64,000 bases of DNA from CAZOWL01 sp964583605 (GCA_964583605.1 CAZOWL010000005.1:1-64000); one strand, 5' to 3'; counted from the stretch's first letter, positions 1 to 9,629 are shown. A program made the numbers and translations. The notes: generated by a model not told the origin, from the letters alone.

Positions 1-53
1 CCCTCTCCCAGAGGGCGAGGGAGCGAACGTGCTTCGCGAATTTCATGGTAACG
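1..53 (+). repeat. Copy A of the ~120-bp two-hairpin repeat (cut by window edge)
   Basis: This is the right half of the dispersed repeat seen complete at 5262-5387. It includes the CCCTCT/AGAGGG hairpin, the TTCGCGAA palindrome and the terminal CATGGTAACG. The left half lies outside the window. It sits downstream of the rho stop codon. Confidence 0.85.
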
Positions 54-188
54 ACCATGCAGCGGATGAGACACCCCATATAGTGTACGTCGGCACCTGG
101 AAGGTACGCGATGTGTACCCTACGCTGGAGTACGTTCACGGTAGGGCCATCAGAACAGAACCGGCCTTTCCCAACCTTGGGGACAGCG

Positions 189-1445
189 CTAACCCCGCAT
201 CGAGTCGAAGAACTCACCGTTCGTCTTGGTCGCCTTCAGCTTGTCGTGGAGGAACTCCATCGCCGCGAGCTCATCCATCGGGTGCAGGATGCGCCGCAGA
301 ATCCAGGTCTTCTGGAGCTCGTCGGGATTCATGAGGAGTTCCTCGCGCCGTGTACCAGAGCGATTGATGTTGATCGCCGGAAAGATGCGCTTCTCGGCAA
401 TGCGCCGATCGAGATGCAGCTCCATGTTGCCGGTGCCCTTGAACTCCTCGTAGATGACATCGTCCATCCGCGAGCCCGTGTCGACCAGCGCGGTGGCGAG
501 GATCGTCAACGAGCCGCCCTCCTCGACATTGCGTGCGGCCCCGAAGAATCGCTTGGGGCGCTGCAGCGCATTTGCATCGACACCCCCGGTCAGCACCTTC
601 CCCGACGACGGCACGACGGTGTTATAGGCGCGGGCCAGGCGCGTAATGGAATCGAGCAGAATCACCACGTCGCGCTTGTGCTCGACCAACCGCTTGGCCT
701 TTTCGATGACCATCTCAGCCACCTGGACGTGCCGGGTGGCCGGCTCGTCAAAGGTCGATGAGATCACCTCCCCGCGCACCGAGCGGGCCATCTCAGTCAC
801 CTCCTCGGGACGCTCATCGATGAGCAGCACGATCAGGTAGCAATCCGGGTAGTTGTGGCCGATCGACTGGGCGATGTTCTGTAGGATCATCGTCTTACCA
901 GCCTTCGGCGGGGACACGATCAGGCCGCGCTGGCCCTTGCCAATTGGCGCCACCAGATCGATTGTGCGCGCCGTAATGTCCTCGGTGCTGCCGTTGCCGA
1001 GCTCCAATTTGAGCCGTTTCTGCGGGAAGAGCGGCGTGAAGTTCTCGAACAGGATCTTGGTCTTTGCGTTCTCCGGCTTATCAAAGTTGATGTCGCCGAC
1101 CTTCAGCAAAGCGAAATAGCGCTCCCCGTCCTTTGGCGGGCGAATCTTGCCGGAAATGGTGTCGCCCGTGCGTAGCGCAAAGCGCCGTATCTGGCTTGGG
1201 GAGACATAGATGTCGTCGGGACCGGCGAGATACGAGGCGTCCGACGAGCGCAGAAAACCAAACCCGTCCTGCAGGATCTCAAGCACACCATCGCCATAGA
1301 TGTCCTCGCCGCGCCGGGCTTGCGCTTTCAGAATGGCGAAGATCAGGTCCTGCTTGCGTGATCGTCCGACACCTTCGATCTCCATGGATTGAGCGACCTC
1401 TACCAGGTCGGGTACGGGCGTCTTCTTCAGTTCGGTTAGATTCAT
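189..1445 (-). CDS. rho: Transcription termination factor Rho
   Basis: Hexameric RNA-dependent ATPase that terminates transcription. The 418 residues match the E. coli length of 419 almost without gaps. The N-terminal cold-shock-like RNA-binding domain has the F62/F64 pair in a DGFGFLRS context. The Walker A motif PPKAGKT ends at T185, the same numbering as in E. coli, and the Walker B LLDSITRLARAY is intact. It starts at ATG 1445 behind a weak ribosome site. It lies downstream of trxA on the same strand, as in E. coli, with a 181-bp gap. The family assignment is certain. Confidence 0.98.
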   Translation of the reverse strand: MNLTELKKTPVPDLVEVAQSMEIEGVGRSRKQDLIFAILKAQARRGEDIYGDGVLEILQDGFGFLRSSDASYLAGPDDIYVSPSQIRRFALRTGDTISGKIRPPKDGERYFALLKVGDINFDKPENAKTKILFENFTPLFPQKRLKLELGNGSTEDITARTIDLVAPIGKGQRGLIVSPPKAGKTMILQNIAQSIGHNYPDCYLIVLLIDERPEEVTEMARSVRGEVISSTFDEPATRHVQVAEMVIEKAKRLVEHKRDVVILLDSITRLARAYNTVVPSSGKVLTGGVDANALQRPKRFFGAARNVEEGGSLTILATALVDTGSRMDDVIYEEFKGTGNMELHLDRRIAEKRIFPAININRSGTRREELLMNPDELQKTWILRRILHPMDELAAMEFLHDKLKATKTNGEFFDSMRG

Positions 1446-1626
1446 CTCGGTTATTTATCGGGGATCGGGGATGAGGGTTTCTCTCAAGGCGCCCCGCGAG
1501 AGAAGTGCGTCGAAGAGGCAAGCGGGGCGGGGGGTAAAGACTTACTGCAGAGAAGGGGTGCAGTCCGGACACCCCAAGGGGTCATGGTCGCTCGGCGAGG
1601 GCCGCAGCGCTACCGAGTGGTGGCGA

Positions 1627-1953
1627 TCAGAGATTGCTATCGATAAAGGCCGTGAGCTGGGACTTCGAGACAGCCCCGACCTTTGTGGCTTCAACCTCGC
1701 CGTCCTTGAAGAGCATCAGCGTCGGGATCCCGCGGATACCGTAGCGCGGCGGCGTACTGGGGTTCTCGTCAATATTGAGCTTGGCGACGCGGATGCGACC
1801 GGCGTACTCGTTGGCGATCTCGTCCAGGACAGGGGCGATCATCTTGCACGGCCCGCACCAATCGGCCCAGTAGTCCACAAGGACGGGATCTGGCGATTGC
1901 AGTACGTCTTGCTCAAAAGAATCATCCGTCACATGGACGATGCTGTCGCTCAC
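1627..1953 (-). CDS. trxA: Thioredoxin
   Basis: Small cytoplasmic disulfide reductase of 108 residues with the WCGPC active site (C33, C36) and the cis-proline segment RGIPTLMLF. It aligns end to end with E. coli TrxA. The open frame runs upstream to 2106, but I place the start at GTG 1953: the protein then begins VSDSIVHVTDD like E. coli MSDKIIHLTDD, and a GGGAG ribosome site lies 9 nt before it. The extra upstream residues look non-conserved. It is transcribed towards rho and divergently from rhlB. Confidence 0.96.
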   Translation of the reverse strand: MSDSIVHVTDDSFEQDVLQSPDPVLVDYWADWCGPCKMIAPVLDEIANEYAGRIRVAKLNIDENPSTPPRYGIRGIPTLMLFKDGEVEATKVGAVSKSQLTAFIDSNL

Positions 1954-2155
1954 GGCGCTGATCTCCCGCTGATGTCGCTGTGGCTCCGGCGAGGCGTTGA
2001 GGTTGGAATGCCGGCACTCGCCGCAGGGAAGTGGTAGGCCTGATTTGGCGTTAGGATTGGCCCTTGGGTAAGATGCTATTTGAGCCAAAGAGAAAGAAAT
2101 TTGCAAGCCTGGCGACCTCCAGGGCTAATTCGCCCGCTGCGTAGATCCCAACTCC

Positions 2156-3631
2156 ATGACGGAAACACACCTGACCGACACACGCTTCGACAGCTTTGAC
2201 CTCGATCCCTGCATCCTCAAGGCCCTCGACGAGGCCGGATTCGTGTTCTGCACGCCGATTCAGGCCGAGAGCCTCCCTATCGCCTTGGCCGGGAGGGACG
2301 TTGCCGGACAGGCCCAGACCGGTACCGGAAAGACCGCAGCCTTCCTGGTCGTCACGCTTCAGCGGCTGCTGACGCATCCTGCCGAGCCGCCGGGCGAGAG
2401 CACGTATCCGCGCGCGGTCATCCTCGCCCCAACGCGTGAGCTGGCCGTCCAGATCCACCGAGATACCCTCGCCCTCGCCAAGTACACCGACTTCCGCGTC
2501 GGCGTGGTCTTTGGCGGCACCGGCTATCAAGAGCAGCGCGAGAATCTCACCCGCGGCATCGACATCTTGATCGGCACCCCGGGCCGCCTGATCGATTACC
2601 TCAAGCAGGGCGTGTTCAGCCTGCGCCGCACCGAAGTGGTGATCCTGGACGAGGCAGACAGGATGTTCGATCTCGGTTTCATCAAGGATATCCGTTTTCT
2701 ACTGCGCCGCATGCCGCCTCCAGAGAAACGGCTCGGCCTCCTCTTCTCGGCAACGCTCTCCTATCGCGTCACAGAGCTTGCCTACGAGCATATGAACAAT
2801 CCGGTCGCGGTCAAGATCGAGCCCGACCGAGTGACGGCCGAGCGTGTCTCGCAATCCTGCTACATGGTCGCGAACGACGAGAAGATCCCGCTACTCGTAG
2901 GCCTTTTGCGTCGACTCGACAACGCGCGAATCATCATCTTCGCCAACACCAAGCGGGAGACGGAGCGGATCTGGGGGTATCTCGAGGGCAACGGCTTGAG
3001 GGCGGCGATCCTTTCCGGAGACGTCCCGCAGAAGAAGCGGCTCAGCCTGCTGCGGCATTTCACGGCCGGCGATCTGCCGATCTTGGTGGCGACCGACGTG
3101 GCCGCCCGCGGGCTGCATATTCCTGACGTCACTCATGTCATCAACTACGACCTCCCCGAGGACGCCGAGGACTACGTCCACCGGATCGGTCGCACGGCCC
3201 GGGCCGGTGCAGCGGGGGAGGCGATCAGCTTTGTCTGCGAGACCTACGCCTTCTGCCTGCCTGACATCGAGGCCTTCATCGGGGCCAAGGTGCCCATGGC
3301 GGAGCTCTCGCCCGCATGGCTCGAGCAGCTTGATCCCGCGAGCCGCGTGCGACGACCGCGCCACGCCCGCCTCGAGCACGGCGACGCGCGTAAGGGCCGA
3401 CGCTCTAACCGGGCCGAGCGCCCACGCCCCAGAGCCAGTGAGGGGGCTTCGTCGGCCGAGCCGCAGCGCGACAAAGCAGCGGATGCCGCAAGCAGCGAAG
3501 GTCCGGTCCAGACCGCGGCGGCCCCCAAGAGCGCGGCACCCAAGAAGCGGCGTCGGCGCCGCAAGCGGGCCAGCCAGGCCGATAACGGTCGCAGCGCCGC
3601 GGGTGCCACCCCGCGGCTCGACCCTCAATGA
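2156..3631 (+). CDS. rhlB: ATP-dependent RNA helicase RhlB
   Basis: DEAD-box RNA helicase of the RhlB type, in E. coli a partner of RNase E in the RNA degradosome. The motifs are in order: Q-motif, Walker A AQTGTGKT (53-60), PTRELA (92-97), DEAD (165-168), SAT (198-200), then ARGLHIP and HRIGRTARAG in the second RecA domain. It is 491 residues against about 421 in E. coli. The excess is a low-complexity, Arg/Lys/Ala-rich tail from about residue 400, likely RNA-binding. Divergent trxA-rho next door repeats the E. coli neighbourhood and supports RhlB over other DEAD-box paralogues. Confidence 0.95.
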   Translation: MTETHLTDTRFDSFDLDPCILKALDEAGFVFCTPIQAESLPIALAGRDVAGQAQTGTGKTAAFLVVTLQRLLTHPAEPPGESTYPRAVILAPTRELAVQIHRDTLALAKYTDFRVGVVFGGTGYQEQRENLTRGIDILIGTPGRLIDYLKQGVFSLRRTEVVILDEADRMFDLGFIKDIRFLLRRMPPPEKRLGLLFSATLSYRVTELAYEHMNNPVAVKIEPDRVTAERVSQSCYMVANDEKIPLLVGLLRRLDNARIIIFANTKRETERIWGYLEGNGLRAAILSGDVPQKKRLSLLRHFTAGDLPILVATDVAARGLHIPDVTHVINYDLPEDAEDYVHRIGRTARAGAAGEAISFVCETYAFCLPDIEAFIGAKVPMAELSPAWLEQLDPASRVRRPRHARLEHGDARKGRRSNRAERPRPRASEGASSAEPQRDKAADAASSEGPVQTAAAPKSAAPKKRRRRRKRASQADNGRSAAGATPRLDPQ

Positions 3632-3647
3632 CCGCCCTCAATGACCG
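3622..3647 (+). repeat. 13-bp tandem duplication across the rhlB stop codon
   Basis: The 13-mer CCCTCAATGACCG occurs twice head to tail (3622-3634 and 3635-3647). The first copy contains the rhlB TGA stop. It is probably a replication-slippage duplication without coding effect. Confidence 0.8.
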
Positions 3648-3701
3648 TTCGGATCACCCGCGGCCGCTTCCAGCCGCCGAAGCGCGACGCGACCTCCCCC
3701 G

Positions 3702-4397
3702 CTAGCCAGACGCAACCGCGAGCGACACCCCCAAACCGGGCAGCAGATCGGCGAAGTGCTTGATGGCCGGGAAGTCGCTCGCGCTGCGTGCGATGCCTTG
3801 TGAGTCGGGGCTCGATACCGTTAGTAGCCAGCGAAAGCCATAGCCCTGAGCGATCCGCAGTACCCGCTCGTTGTCGTCGATGAACAGGGTCCGCGCGCGG
3901 TCGAATGGCTCGATCGCCTGCACCCGATCCCAGAAGAGCGGCGATTCCTTTGGCAGAGCCAGATCGTGTGCGCAGATGATGCGCTCCAGCTGACCCTTGA
4001 GCGGCGTCTTCTGCATCTTGAGCGCGATGGATTTCTGATGGGCGTTTGTCACGAGAACACGGCGTTTACCGCAGGCGGCGAGCGCCTGCAAGAAGTCGAC
4101 GACATGCGGATGGACCGCGATCAGGTGCTCCACCTCCTGCTTAAGCAGGGCGATATCCAGGCCAAGCTCGCGACTCCAATGGTCGACGCAATACCACTGC
4201 AAGGTGCCCTCGATATCTCGGTAGCGGGCCCGCAAGCTTTGCTTGGCCTCGGCAAGCGCCAGGCCGCACGCCTCGCCGTAACGGCGCGGCACATGCTCGA
4301 GCCAGAAATGATTATCGAAGTGCAGATCGAGCAAGGTGCCGTCCATGTCCAGAAAGACGGTATCGATCGATCGCCAATCGATCTCGGGTGGCGCCAC
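3702..4397 (-). CDS. yrfG: GMP/IMP nucleotidase YrfG-like HAD hydrolase
   Basis: Haloacid-dehalogenase hydrolase of 231 residues, close in layout to E. coli YrfG, a 5'-nucleotidase acting on GMP and IMP. The nucleophile motif is DMDGT (17-21). It is followed by the typical FDNHFW cap segment, VTNAH as motif II, and LFIDDNERVL as the acidic motif IV. The start is GTG 4397 with GAGG nine bases upstream. It converges on rhlB with a 70-bp gap. The family is sure; the substrate is by homology only. Confidence 0.85.
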   Translation of the reverse strand: MAPPEIDWRSIDTVFLDMDGTLLDLHFDNHFWLEHVPRRYGEACGLALAEAKQSLRARYRDIEGTLQWYCVDHWSRELGLDIALLKQEVEHLIAVHPHVVDFLQALAACGKRRVLVTNAHQKSIALKMQKTPLKGQLERIICAHDLALPKESPLFWDRVQAIEPFDRARTLFIDDNERVLRIAQGYGFRWLLTVSSPDSQGIARSASDFPAIKHFADLLPGLGVSLAVASG

Positions 4398-4741
4398 CTG
4401 TATTGTCCTCTCTCCGGGTCCGGGCTCGCGATATCGTCCGCGGCCACTTTGATGCTTGTCAATCCGGGCAGCCCTTGATTGGCTGCGCGCTGTAGCTATC
4501 TGTACAGGTGCAGGTCAGCTGCGGGAAGTGGAACACGGAAACGCGCGACGTTAGGGTCCTGTTGACGATCGCAGGCATGACGTGTCAGCACGGCTTCCGA
4601 ACCGTACGGGACGCGCTCGCAGCCTTGACCGGCGCCGCAGTGACGCCGGGGAGGTGACCCTCGAGCCGGGCACTGCACGAGTGCCGCGCGGTACCGATTG
4701 AATCAACGCCAAGACTGCTAACCGGCGAGGTGCATTTCCTC
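4398..4741. other. Intergenic region, no gene recognised
   Basis: 344 bp between divergent yrfG and the DUF302 gene. The short open frames here have no recognisable product and no good ribosome site. Presumably it holds the promoters of both flanking genes, but I cannot point to a convincing one. Confidence 0.5.
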
Positions 4742-5140
4742 ATGTACGGATTCTCCGTTAAGCAATCCGACTCCTTCGACAACACCGTTGAGCGCGTCAC
4801 CGAGGCCCTGAAGGCGGAGGGCTTCGGTATTCTCAGCGACATCGACGTGCAGGCAACACTGAAGGCCAAGCTCGGCGTCGACAAGCGACCCTACCGTATT
4901 CTCGGGGCGTGCAATCCGCCCTTCGCGAAGCAGGCGCTCGAGGCCGAGCCGGACATCGGTCTTCTGCTGCCCTGCAACGTCGTCGTGCGCGAGGAGGACG
5001 ACGGTCAGGTCACCGTGGCCTTTATGGACCCGGAGGCGGTTCTGAAGCTGGTCGACAACCCTGCCGTTGTTCCCGTGGCCTCCCAGGTGCGCCAGCGTCT
5101 CGAGCGTGCTCGTGACGCGCTGGTCGCGACCGCCCAATGA
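4742..5140 (+). CDS. DUF302 family protein
   Basis: Single-domain DUF302 protein of 132 residues. The family signature is clear: an N-terminal strand, a helix with FDNTVERVTEALK, GFGILSDIDVQATLKAKLGVD, then the YRILGACNP and PDIGLLLPCNVVV segments. The family is widespread in sulfur-oxidising and other bacteria and has no settled biochemical role; a link to small-molecule or metal binding has been suggested. I prefer ATG 4742 (GAGGTG upstream) to GTG 4730, because homologues begin just before the first strand. It stands alone. Confidence 0.85.
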   Translation: MYGFSVKQSDSFDNTVERVTEALKAEGFGILSDIDVQATLKAKLGVDKRPYRILGACNPPFAKQALEAEPDIGLLLPCNVVVREEDDGQVTVAFMDPEAVLKLVDNPAVVPVASQVRQRLERARDALVATAQ

Positions 5141-5261
5141 TCGGTTCGCTGATCGAGGCCTTCCACCGCTGCGCACTGCCGCCATCCGGGCAAAGTGCCG
5201 TCAGCTGTTGTCCCCGACGAGTGGATCGAATGGCCGACGCAGGACAGCGGGCGCCGACCTA

Positions 5262-5387
5262 ACGATCATGGGGCGAGCCGACCCACCCCAGACGATGAAA
5301 TGTCGCCTCGCCCCTGATCGTTCCCTCACCCCAACCCTCTCCCAGAGGGCGAGGGAGCGAAGGTGCTACGCGATTTTCATGGTAACG
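5262..5387 (+). repeat. Copy B of the two-hairpin repeat (reference copy)
   Basis: A complete copy. The first hairpin has arms 5262-5277 (ACGATCATGGGGCGAG) and 5307-5321 (CTCGCCCCTGATCGT), fully paired except one bulged T. The second hairpin pairs CCCTC 5323-5327 with GAGGG 5351-5355 and CCCTCT 5335-5340 with AGAGGG 5344-5349. The end is a TTCGCGAA-like palindrome (degenerate here) and CATGGTAACG. It has no coding capacity of its own. Confidence 0.9.
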
Positions 5388-5863
5388 AATGATGTCGGAT
5401 CGTCCAACCAGGATCTCGCGAAGCACCGGCCGGGAGCGCTCAGCGCAGTCGGAGCTTCGGCCGAACCGATTCCAATTTTGCACCAGTTCGGATCATGAAT
5501 AGCGACTCCACCTCCAGGTGACCGGCCGCCCTCCTCGTGACGCAAGGCGTGGTCGTGGGCTCGGCGCTGACAGTGGTCGGCACGCCGGCATCAAACCACG
5601 CGTGACCCAGGAAGCCGGCCGGCGCGTTGCTTTGCGCGGTGTGTAAGGCTTCGACCCTTAGAGGCTGATACCAGCCTCGGTGTGCTCGACCCTCTATAGA
5701 TCCAGGCCGCCGATCGCGCTGACCATCCAATCGGCGAAACGCGCGGGAGCGCGAGCTCGCTCACGGCCTCCGGCAATCCGTTGCCAGACAATAACCGCCG
5801 CATCCGATAGATCACCATCCGCCCTCACGGCCGAACGCCTAGCCGTCAACAGTCCTTCACATA

Positions 5864-5891
5864 ATCAATCATAAATTCTGTTAGTATTGAT
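5864..5891 (+). promoter_or_regulatory. AT-rich inverted repeat upstream of pta
   Basis: ATCAAT (5864-5869) and ATTGAT (5886-5891) form a six-base inverted repeat around a 16-base AT-rich spacer, 66 bp before the pta start. In such GC-rich DNA this marks a likely promoter or operator. The half-sites vaguely resemble FNR-type TTGAT/ATCAA, but the spacing is wrong, so no regulator is named. Confidence 0.3.
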
Positions 5892-5957
5892 CAAGCGCAT
5901 GACGGAAGGTCGGCATCGCCGAACCCGGTCGGTTCCAGCAAGGAGCAGTCAGGCCTT

Positions 5958-8090
5958 ATGCAGAGTATCTACATCGCCGGTGCCGGCGCCGGCAGCGGCA
6001 AATCGGTCGTGGTCCTGGGCTTCATGGAGATGCTCTCTCCGGTCGAGCAGCGGGTCGGCTTCTTCCGCCCGGTGCTGACCACTGACCCCGACAGCGACAA
6101 CCTCACAAGCCTGATCCGCAGCCGCTACGATCTCCCGTTTCCGCCGGATATGCTATTCGGCTGCACCGCCGAGACGGCGCGGCAGCTGGTCGCGGGCGGC
6201 CATTATGACGAGCTGCTGAAGCTGATCTTGAACAAATTCAAGATGCTCGAGGAACGCTGCGACCTCGTCATCTGCGCCGGCACCGACTTCGATGGTGTCG
6301 TGCCATCGCTCGAGTTCGATTTCAACGCCGACCTCGCCAACAATCTTGGCTGCATGATCGTCGTCGTCGTCAAGGGCTTCCACCGGCCGCCTGCTGAGAC
6401 GCTCGACGCGGTACAGATGGCCCACGAGTCGATGCTCAACCGTGGCGGCGATCTATTGGCGACGGTCATCAATGGTGTGGCTGCCGAGCACCTAGAGCTT
6501 GTCTGCTCGCGCGCCGGGGCACTGCTTCCTAGGAACGAAACCGTCTACGTGTTTCCGGAGCAACCGACACTGAGCCGGCCGACTGTCGGCGAGATACAAA
6601 AGGCCCTCGGCGCGGAGTGCCTGTACGGCGATGCCGATGCGATGACGCAGGTCGTGACGAATTTCAAGATCGCGGCCATGGAGATCCCCGACTTCCTCAA
6701 CTATGTCGAAGACGGCTGCCTGATCATCACGCCGGGCGATCGCTCCGATATCATCCTCGCCTCGCTCGCGGCCGATGTGTCTAGCGCCTTCCCGCGCGTC
6801 GCTGGCCTGCTGCTCACAGGCGGGCTGCCACTGGCCGAGAAGGTGCAGCGACTGATCGAGGGCTTCAAACGCACCAAGGTGGCCATCCTGCGCGTGCCGA
6901 CCGATACCTTCGGCACGACCCTCAATGTCAATCGCATCGAGTCGACGATCCTGGCCGGCGACGAGCGCAAGATCGCCGCGGCATTGGGACTGGTCGAGGC
7001 CCATGTCGAGATCGGGGATTTGCGCGAGCGCGTCTCGGGGCGCCGCTCGGCGCGGGTCACCCCATTGATGTTCGAGTACGAGCTGATCCGCCAGGCCAGG
7101 ACGAGTCGCAAGCGCATCGTCCTCCCGGAGGGGACCGACGAGCGCATCCTGAGGGCGGCCGAGATCCTCACGCTGCGTGACGTCGCCGACCTCACAGTCC
7201 TCGGCAATCCGGACAAGATCGCACGCCGCGTCGCCGAGCTCGGCCTAACGCTCAACGGCGTGCAGATCCTCGACCCGTCGACCGACCCGCGCCGCAACGC
7301 ATACGCCAAAACCTACTACGAGCTGCGCAAGCACAAAGGCATCTCCGAGCAGATGGCCTACGACGCGATGGAAGACGTGAGCTACTTCGGTACCGCGATG
7401 GTCTACCACGGACACGCCGATGGCATGGTCTCGGGCGCGATGCACACAACGCAGCACACCATCCGCCCGGCCTTCGAGATGATCAAGACCCACCCTGGCG
7501 TAGACCTCGTCTCAAGCGTCTTCTTCATGTGTCTCGCCGATCGCGTGCTCGTCTACGGCGATTGCGCGGTGAACCCGAACCCGAACGCGGAACAATTGGC
7601 GGACATCGCGATCACCTCCGCGGCGACCGCCGCGACATTCGGCATCGAGCCGCGCATCGCGATGCTGTCCTATTCCACCGGGACGTCGGGCAAGGGTGCC
7701 GATGTCGAGCGGGTGCGCGAGGCGGTGCGGATCGCCCGGAGTCGGCGCCCGGACCTCAAGCTGGAAGGCCCGATACAATATGATGCCGCTGTGGATGCGA
7801 GTGTGGCTCGCTCCAAGATGCCCAACAGCGAAGTGGCCGGGCAGGCAACGGTTTGCATATTCCCCGACCTCAATACCGGCAACAATACCTACAAGGCAGT
7901 CCAGCGGAGCGCCGGCGCCGTGGCCATCGGCCCCGTACTGCAGGGACTCAACAAACCAGTGAACGACCTAAGCCGCGGCTGCACCGTGACAGATATCGTC
8001 AATACGGTGGCGATCACGGCCATCCAGGCCCAAAATGGGCTCAAGACCGGCGCCCAATCATTGTCGTGCACCGACCACGACCGGTGCTGA
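5958..8090 (+). CDS. pta: Phosphate acetyltransferase (long, three-domain form)
   Basis: Interconverts acetyl-CoA and acetyl phosphate. The 710 residues match the E. coli-type long Pta (714). An N-terminal BioD-like P-loop domain (GAGAGSGKS, 8-16) is followed by a DRTGG-type regulatory domain (about 220-330) and the catalytic PTA/PTB domain from about residue 370 (RIVLPEGTDERILRAAE). The catalytic part keeps the SYSTGTSGKG and PNLNTGNN-like (FPDLNTGNN) segments. AAGGAG lies 12 bases before the start. ackA follows 92 bp downstream in the same direction, forming a standard acetate module. Confidence 0.97.
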   Translation: MQSIYIAGAGAGSGKSVVVLGFMEMLSPVEQRVGFFRPVLTTDPDSDNLTSLIRSRYDLPFPPDMLFGCTAETARQLVAGGHYDELLKLILNKFKMLEERCDLVICAGTDFDGVVPSLEFDFNADLANNLGCMIVVVVKGFHRPPAETLDAVQMAHESMLNRGGDLLATVINGVAAEHLELVCSRAGALLPRNETVYVFPEQPTLSRPTVGEIQKALGAECLYGDADAMTQVVTNFKIAAMEIPDFLNYVEDGCLIITPGDRSDIILASLAADVSSAFPRVAGLLLTGGLPLAEKVQRLIEGFKRTKVAILRVPTDTFGTTLNVNRIESTILAGDERKIAAALGLVEAHVEIGDLRERVSGRRSARVTPLMFEYELIRQARTSRKRIVLPEGTDERILRAAEILTLRDVADLTVLGNPDKIARRVAELGLTLNGVQILDPSTDPRRNAYAKTYYELRKHKGISEQMAYDAMEDVSYFGTAMVYHGHADGMVSGAMHTTQHTIRPAFEMIKTHPGVDLVSSVFFMCLADRVLVYGDCAVNPNPNAEQLADIAITSAATAATFGIEPRIAMLSYSTGTSGKGADVERVREAVRIARSRRPDLKLEGPIQYDAAVDASVARSKMPNSEVAGQATVCIFPDLNTGNNTYKAVQRSAGAVAIGPVLQGLNKPVNDLSRGCTVTDIVNTVAITAIQAQNGLKTGAQSLSCTDHDRC

Positions 8091-8182
8091 CTCACGACCG
8101 AGGCGCCTCGGCAACTAGCTAGCCTGGCCGCGCCCGTCTCTCCCGGCGCCGACATGACGAACTGTGCGGAGGCGAATCGGCC

Positions 8183-9382
8183 ATGAAGATCCTGGTCTTG
8201 AACTCGGGCAGCTCATCGATCAAGTACCAGCTCTTTCGCAGCGAGAACTGGTCAGCCATCGCCTCTGGATCCGCCAGCCGCATCGGGGAGCCGACTGGCG
8301 AGGTCACCTGCCGATGGACCGATTCGGCGGGCGTTGATCATCGCCGGGACGACAGTCTCCCGGTCGCTGATCACCGCGCCGGCATCGCCCAGATCATCGC
8401 GAGTCTGCAGGACACCGGCTCGTTAACCAATCTCGATGACCTGGGGGCCATTGGGCACCGGGTGGTCCATGGCGGAGAGGTGTTTCACAGCCCGACCGTC
8501 GTCGACGACGAGGTGGCAAGCGTCATCGAGGCGATGGTCCCCCTCGCCCCGCTCCACAACCCGGCTCATTTAGCCGGCATCGCCGTCGCGCGCGAGTTCT
8601 GTCCGAACGTGCCCTCAGTGGCCGTCTTCGACACCGCCTTTCACCTGACGATGCCGCGCACCGCCTACCGGTACGCATTGCCGGATTACCTCTATCGGGA
8701 GCATCGTGTCCGCCGCTATGGCTTTCATGGGACGTCTCATCACTATGTGACCAAACGCGCCGCATCCTGGCTGAGCAAGCCGCTGTTGAGCTGCAATCTC
8801 ATCACCTTGCATCTCGGCAACGGCGCCAGTGCGACGGCCGTTCGAAACGGTCACAGTATTGATACGTCCATGGGTATGACACCACTGGAGGGCCTGGTGA
8901 TGGGCACCCGCTGCGGAGATCTGGACCCCGCCATCCTGTTCTACTTGAGCAAGAATCTCGGCCTGGATAACGACACGCTCGATCAGCTGCTTAATCGCCA
9001 AAGCGGGCTGCTCGGCCTCTGTGGGATCAACGACATGCGGGAGATCCACCGGTTGGCCGATGCCGGCGATGATCGCGCCGAGCTCGCGATCGGCGTGTTC
9101 TGCCACCGTCTGATCAAGTATATCGGCGCCTACTACGCCCTTCTCGGTCGGGTCGACGCCGTCGTCTTCACCGGCGGGATCGGTGAGAACGACGCGGCGA
9201 TTCGAGCCCGGACTTGCGCGGGACTAGAGGCGCTCGGCATTCAGCTCGATCAGGCCGCAAATCTATCTCAGACCACGGGGGAGCGCGCGATCAGCACACC
9301 GGACAGTCCGGTGAAGCTGCTGGTCATCCCGACGAACGAGGAGCTTGAGATCGCTCAACAGGTCTATGAGACCGTCACCTGA
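8183..9382 (+). CDS. ackA: Acetate kinase (first copy)
   Basis: Makes ATP and acetate from acetyl phosphate, or the reverse. It has 399 residues, the usual AckA length. Visible signatures are the N-terminal LNSGSSSIKYQ phosphate site, GHRVVHGG, the FHGTSHHYV active-site segment, HLGNGASATAV, GTRCGDLDPAI and FTGGIGENDAAIR. GGAGG precedes the ATG by nine bases. It pairs with the pta directly upstream. A paralogue at 18548-19741 belongs to a different operon; this copy is the likelier housekeeping enzyme. Confidence 0.97.
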   Translation: MKILVLNSGSSSIKYQLFRSENWSAIASGSASRIGEPTGEVTCRWTDSAGVDHRRDDSLPVADHRAGIAQIIASLQDTGSLTNLDDLGAIGHRVVHGGEVFHSPTVVDDEVASVIEAMVPLAPLHNPAHLAGIAVAREFCPNVPSVAVFDTAFHLTMPRTAYRYALPDYLYREHRVRRYGFHGTSHHYVTKRAASWLSKPLLSCNLITLHLGNGASATAVRNGHSIDTSMGMTPLEGLVMGTRCGDLDPAILFYLSKNLGLDNDTLDQLLNRQSGLLGLCGINDMREIHRLADAGDDRAELAIGVFCHRLIKYIGAYYALLGRVDAVVFTGGIGENDAAIRARTCAGLEALGIQLDQAANLSQTTGERAISTPDSPVKLLVIPTNEELEIAQQVYETVT

Positions 9383-9487
9383 CCTAACCAGACCGATCAG
9401 GTTTGGCGGTAGTCCTTGCCAGGTCCTGGAACCGCGCGACACGTCCCTCGCCGGGCGCGCAACAGACCGGGCCCGAAGCGCGGCCTA

Positions 9488-9613
9488 ACGATCATGGGGC
9501 GAGCCGAGCCACCACAGACGATGAAAGGTCACCTCGCCCCTGATCGTTCCCTCTCCCCAACCCTCTCCCAGAGGGCAAGGGGGCGAACGTGCTCCGCGAA
9601 TTTCATGGTAACG
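9488..9613 (+). repeat. Copy C of the two-hairpin repeat
   Basis: A full-length copy between ackA and the convergent PilZ gene. It keeps both hairpins and the CATGGTAACG end, with scattered substitutions (for example GGGCAAGGGG in the second hairpin). Confidence 0.88.
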
Positions 9614-9629
9614 CGGCCCACCCTTCAAT

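Larger units (their letters stand above)
5141..5957. other. 817-bp intergenic region upstream of pta
   Basis: No gene is recognisable. The region contains repeat copy B (5262-5387). Between about 5400 and 5830 the short frames on both strands lack conserved motifs and may be decayed sequence. The last 120 bp before pta are distinctly AT-richer and probably hold its promoter. Confidence 0.5.
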
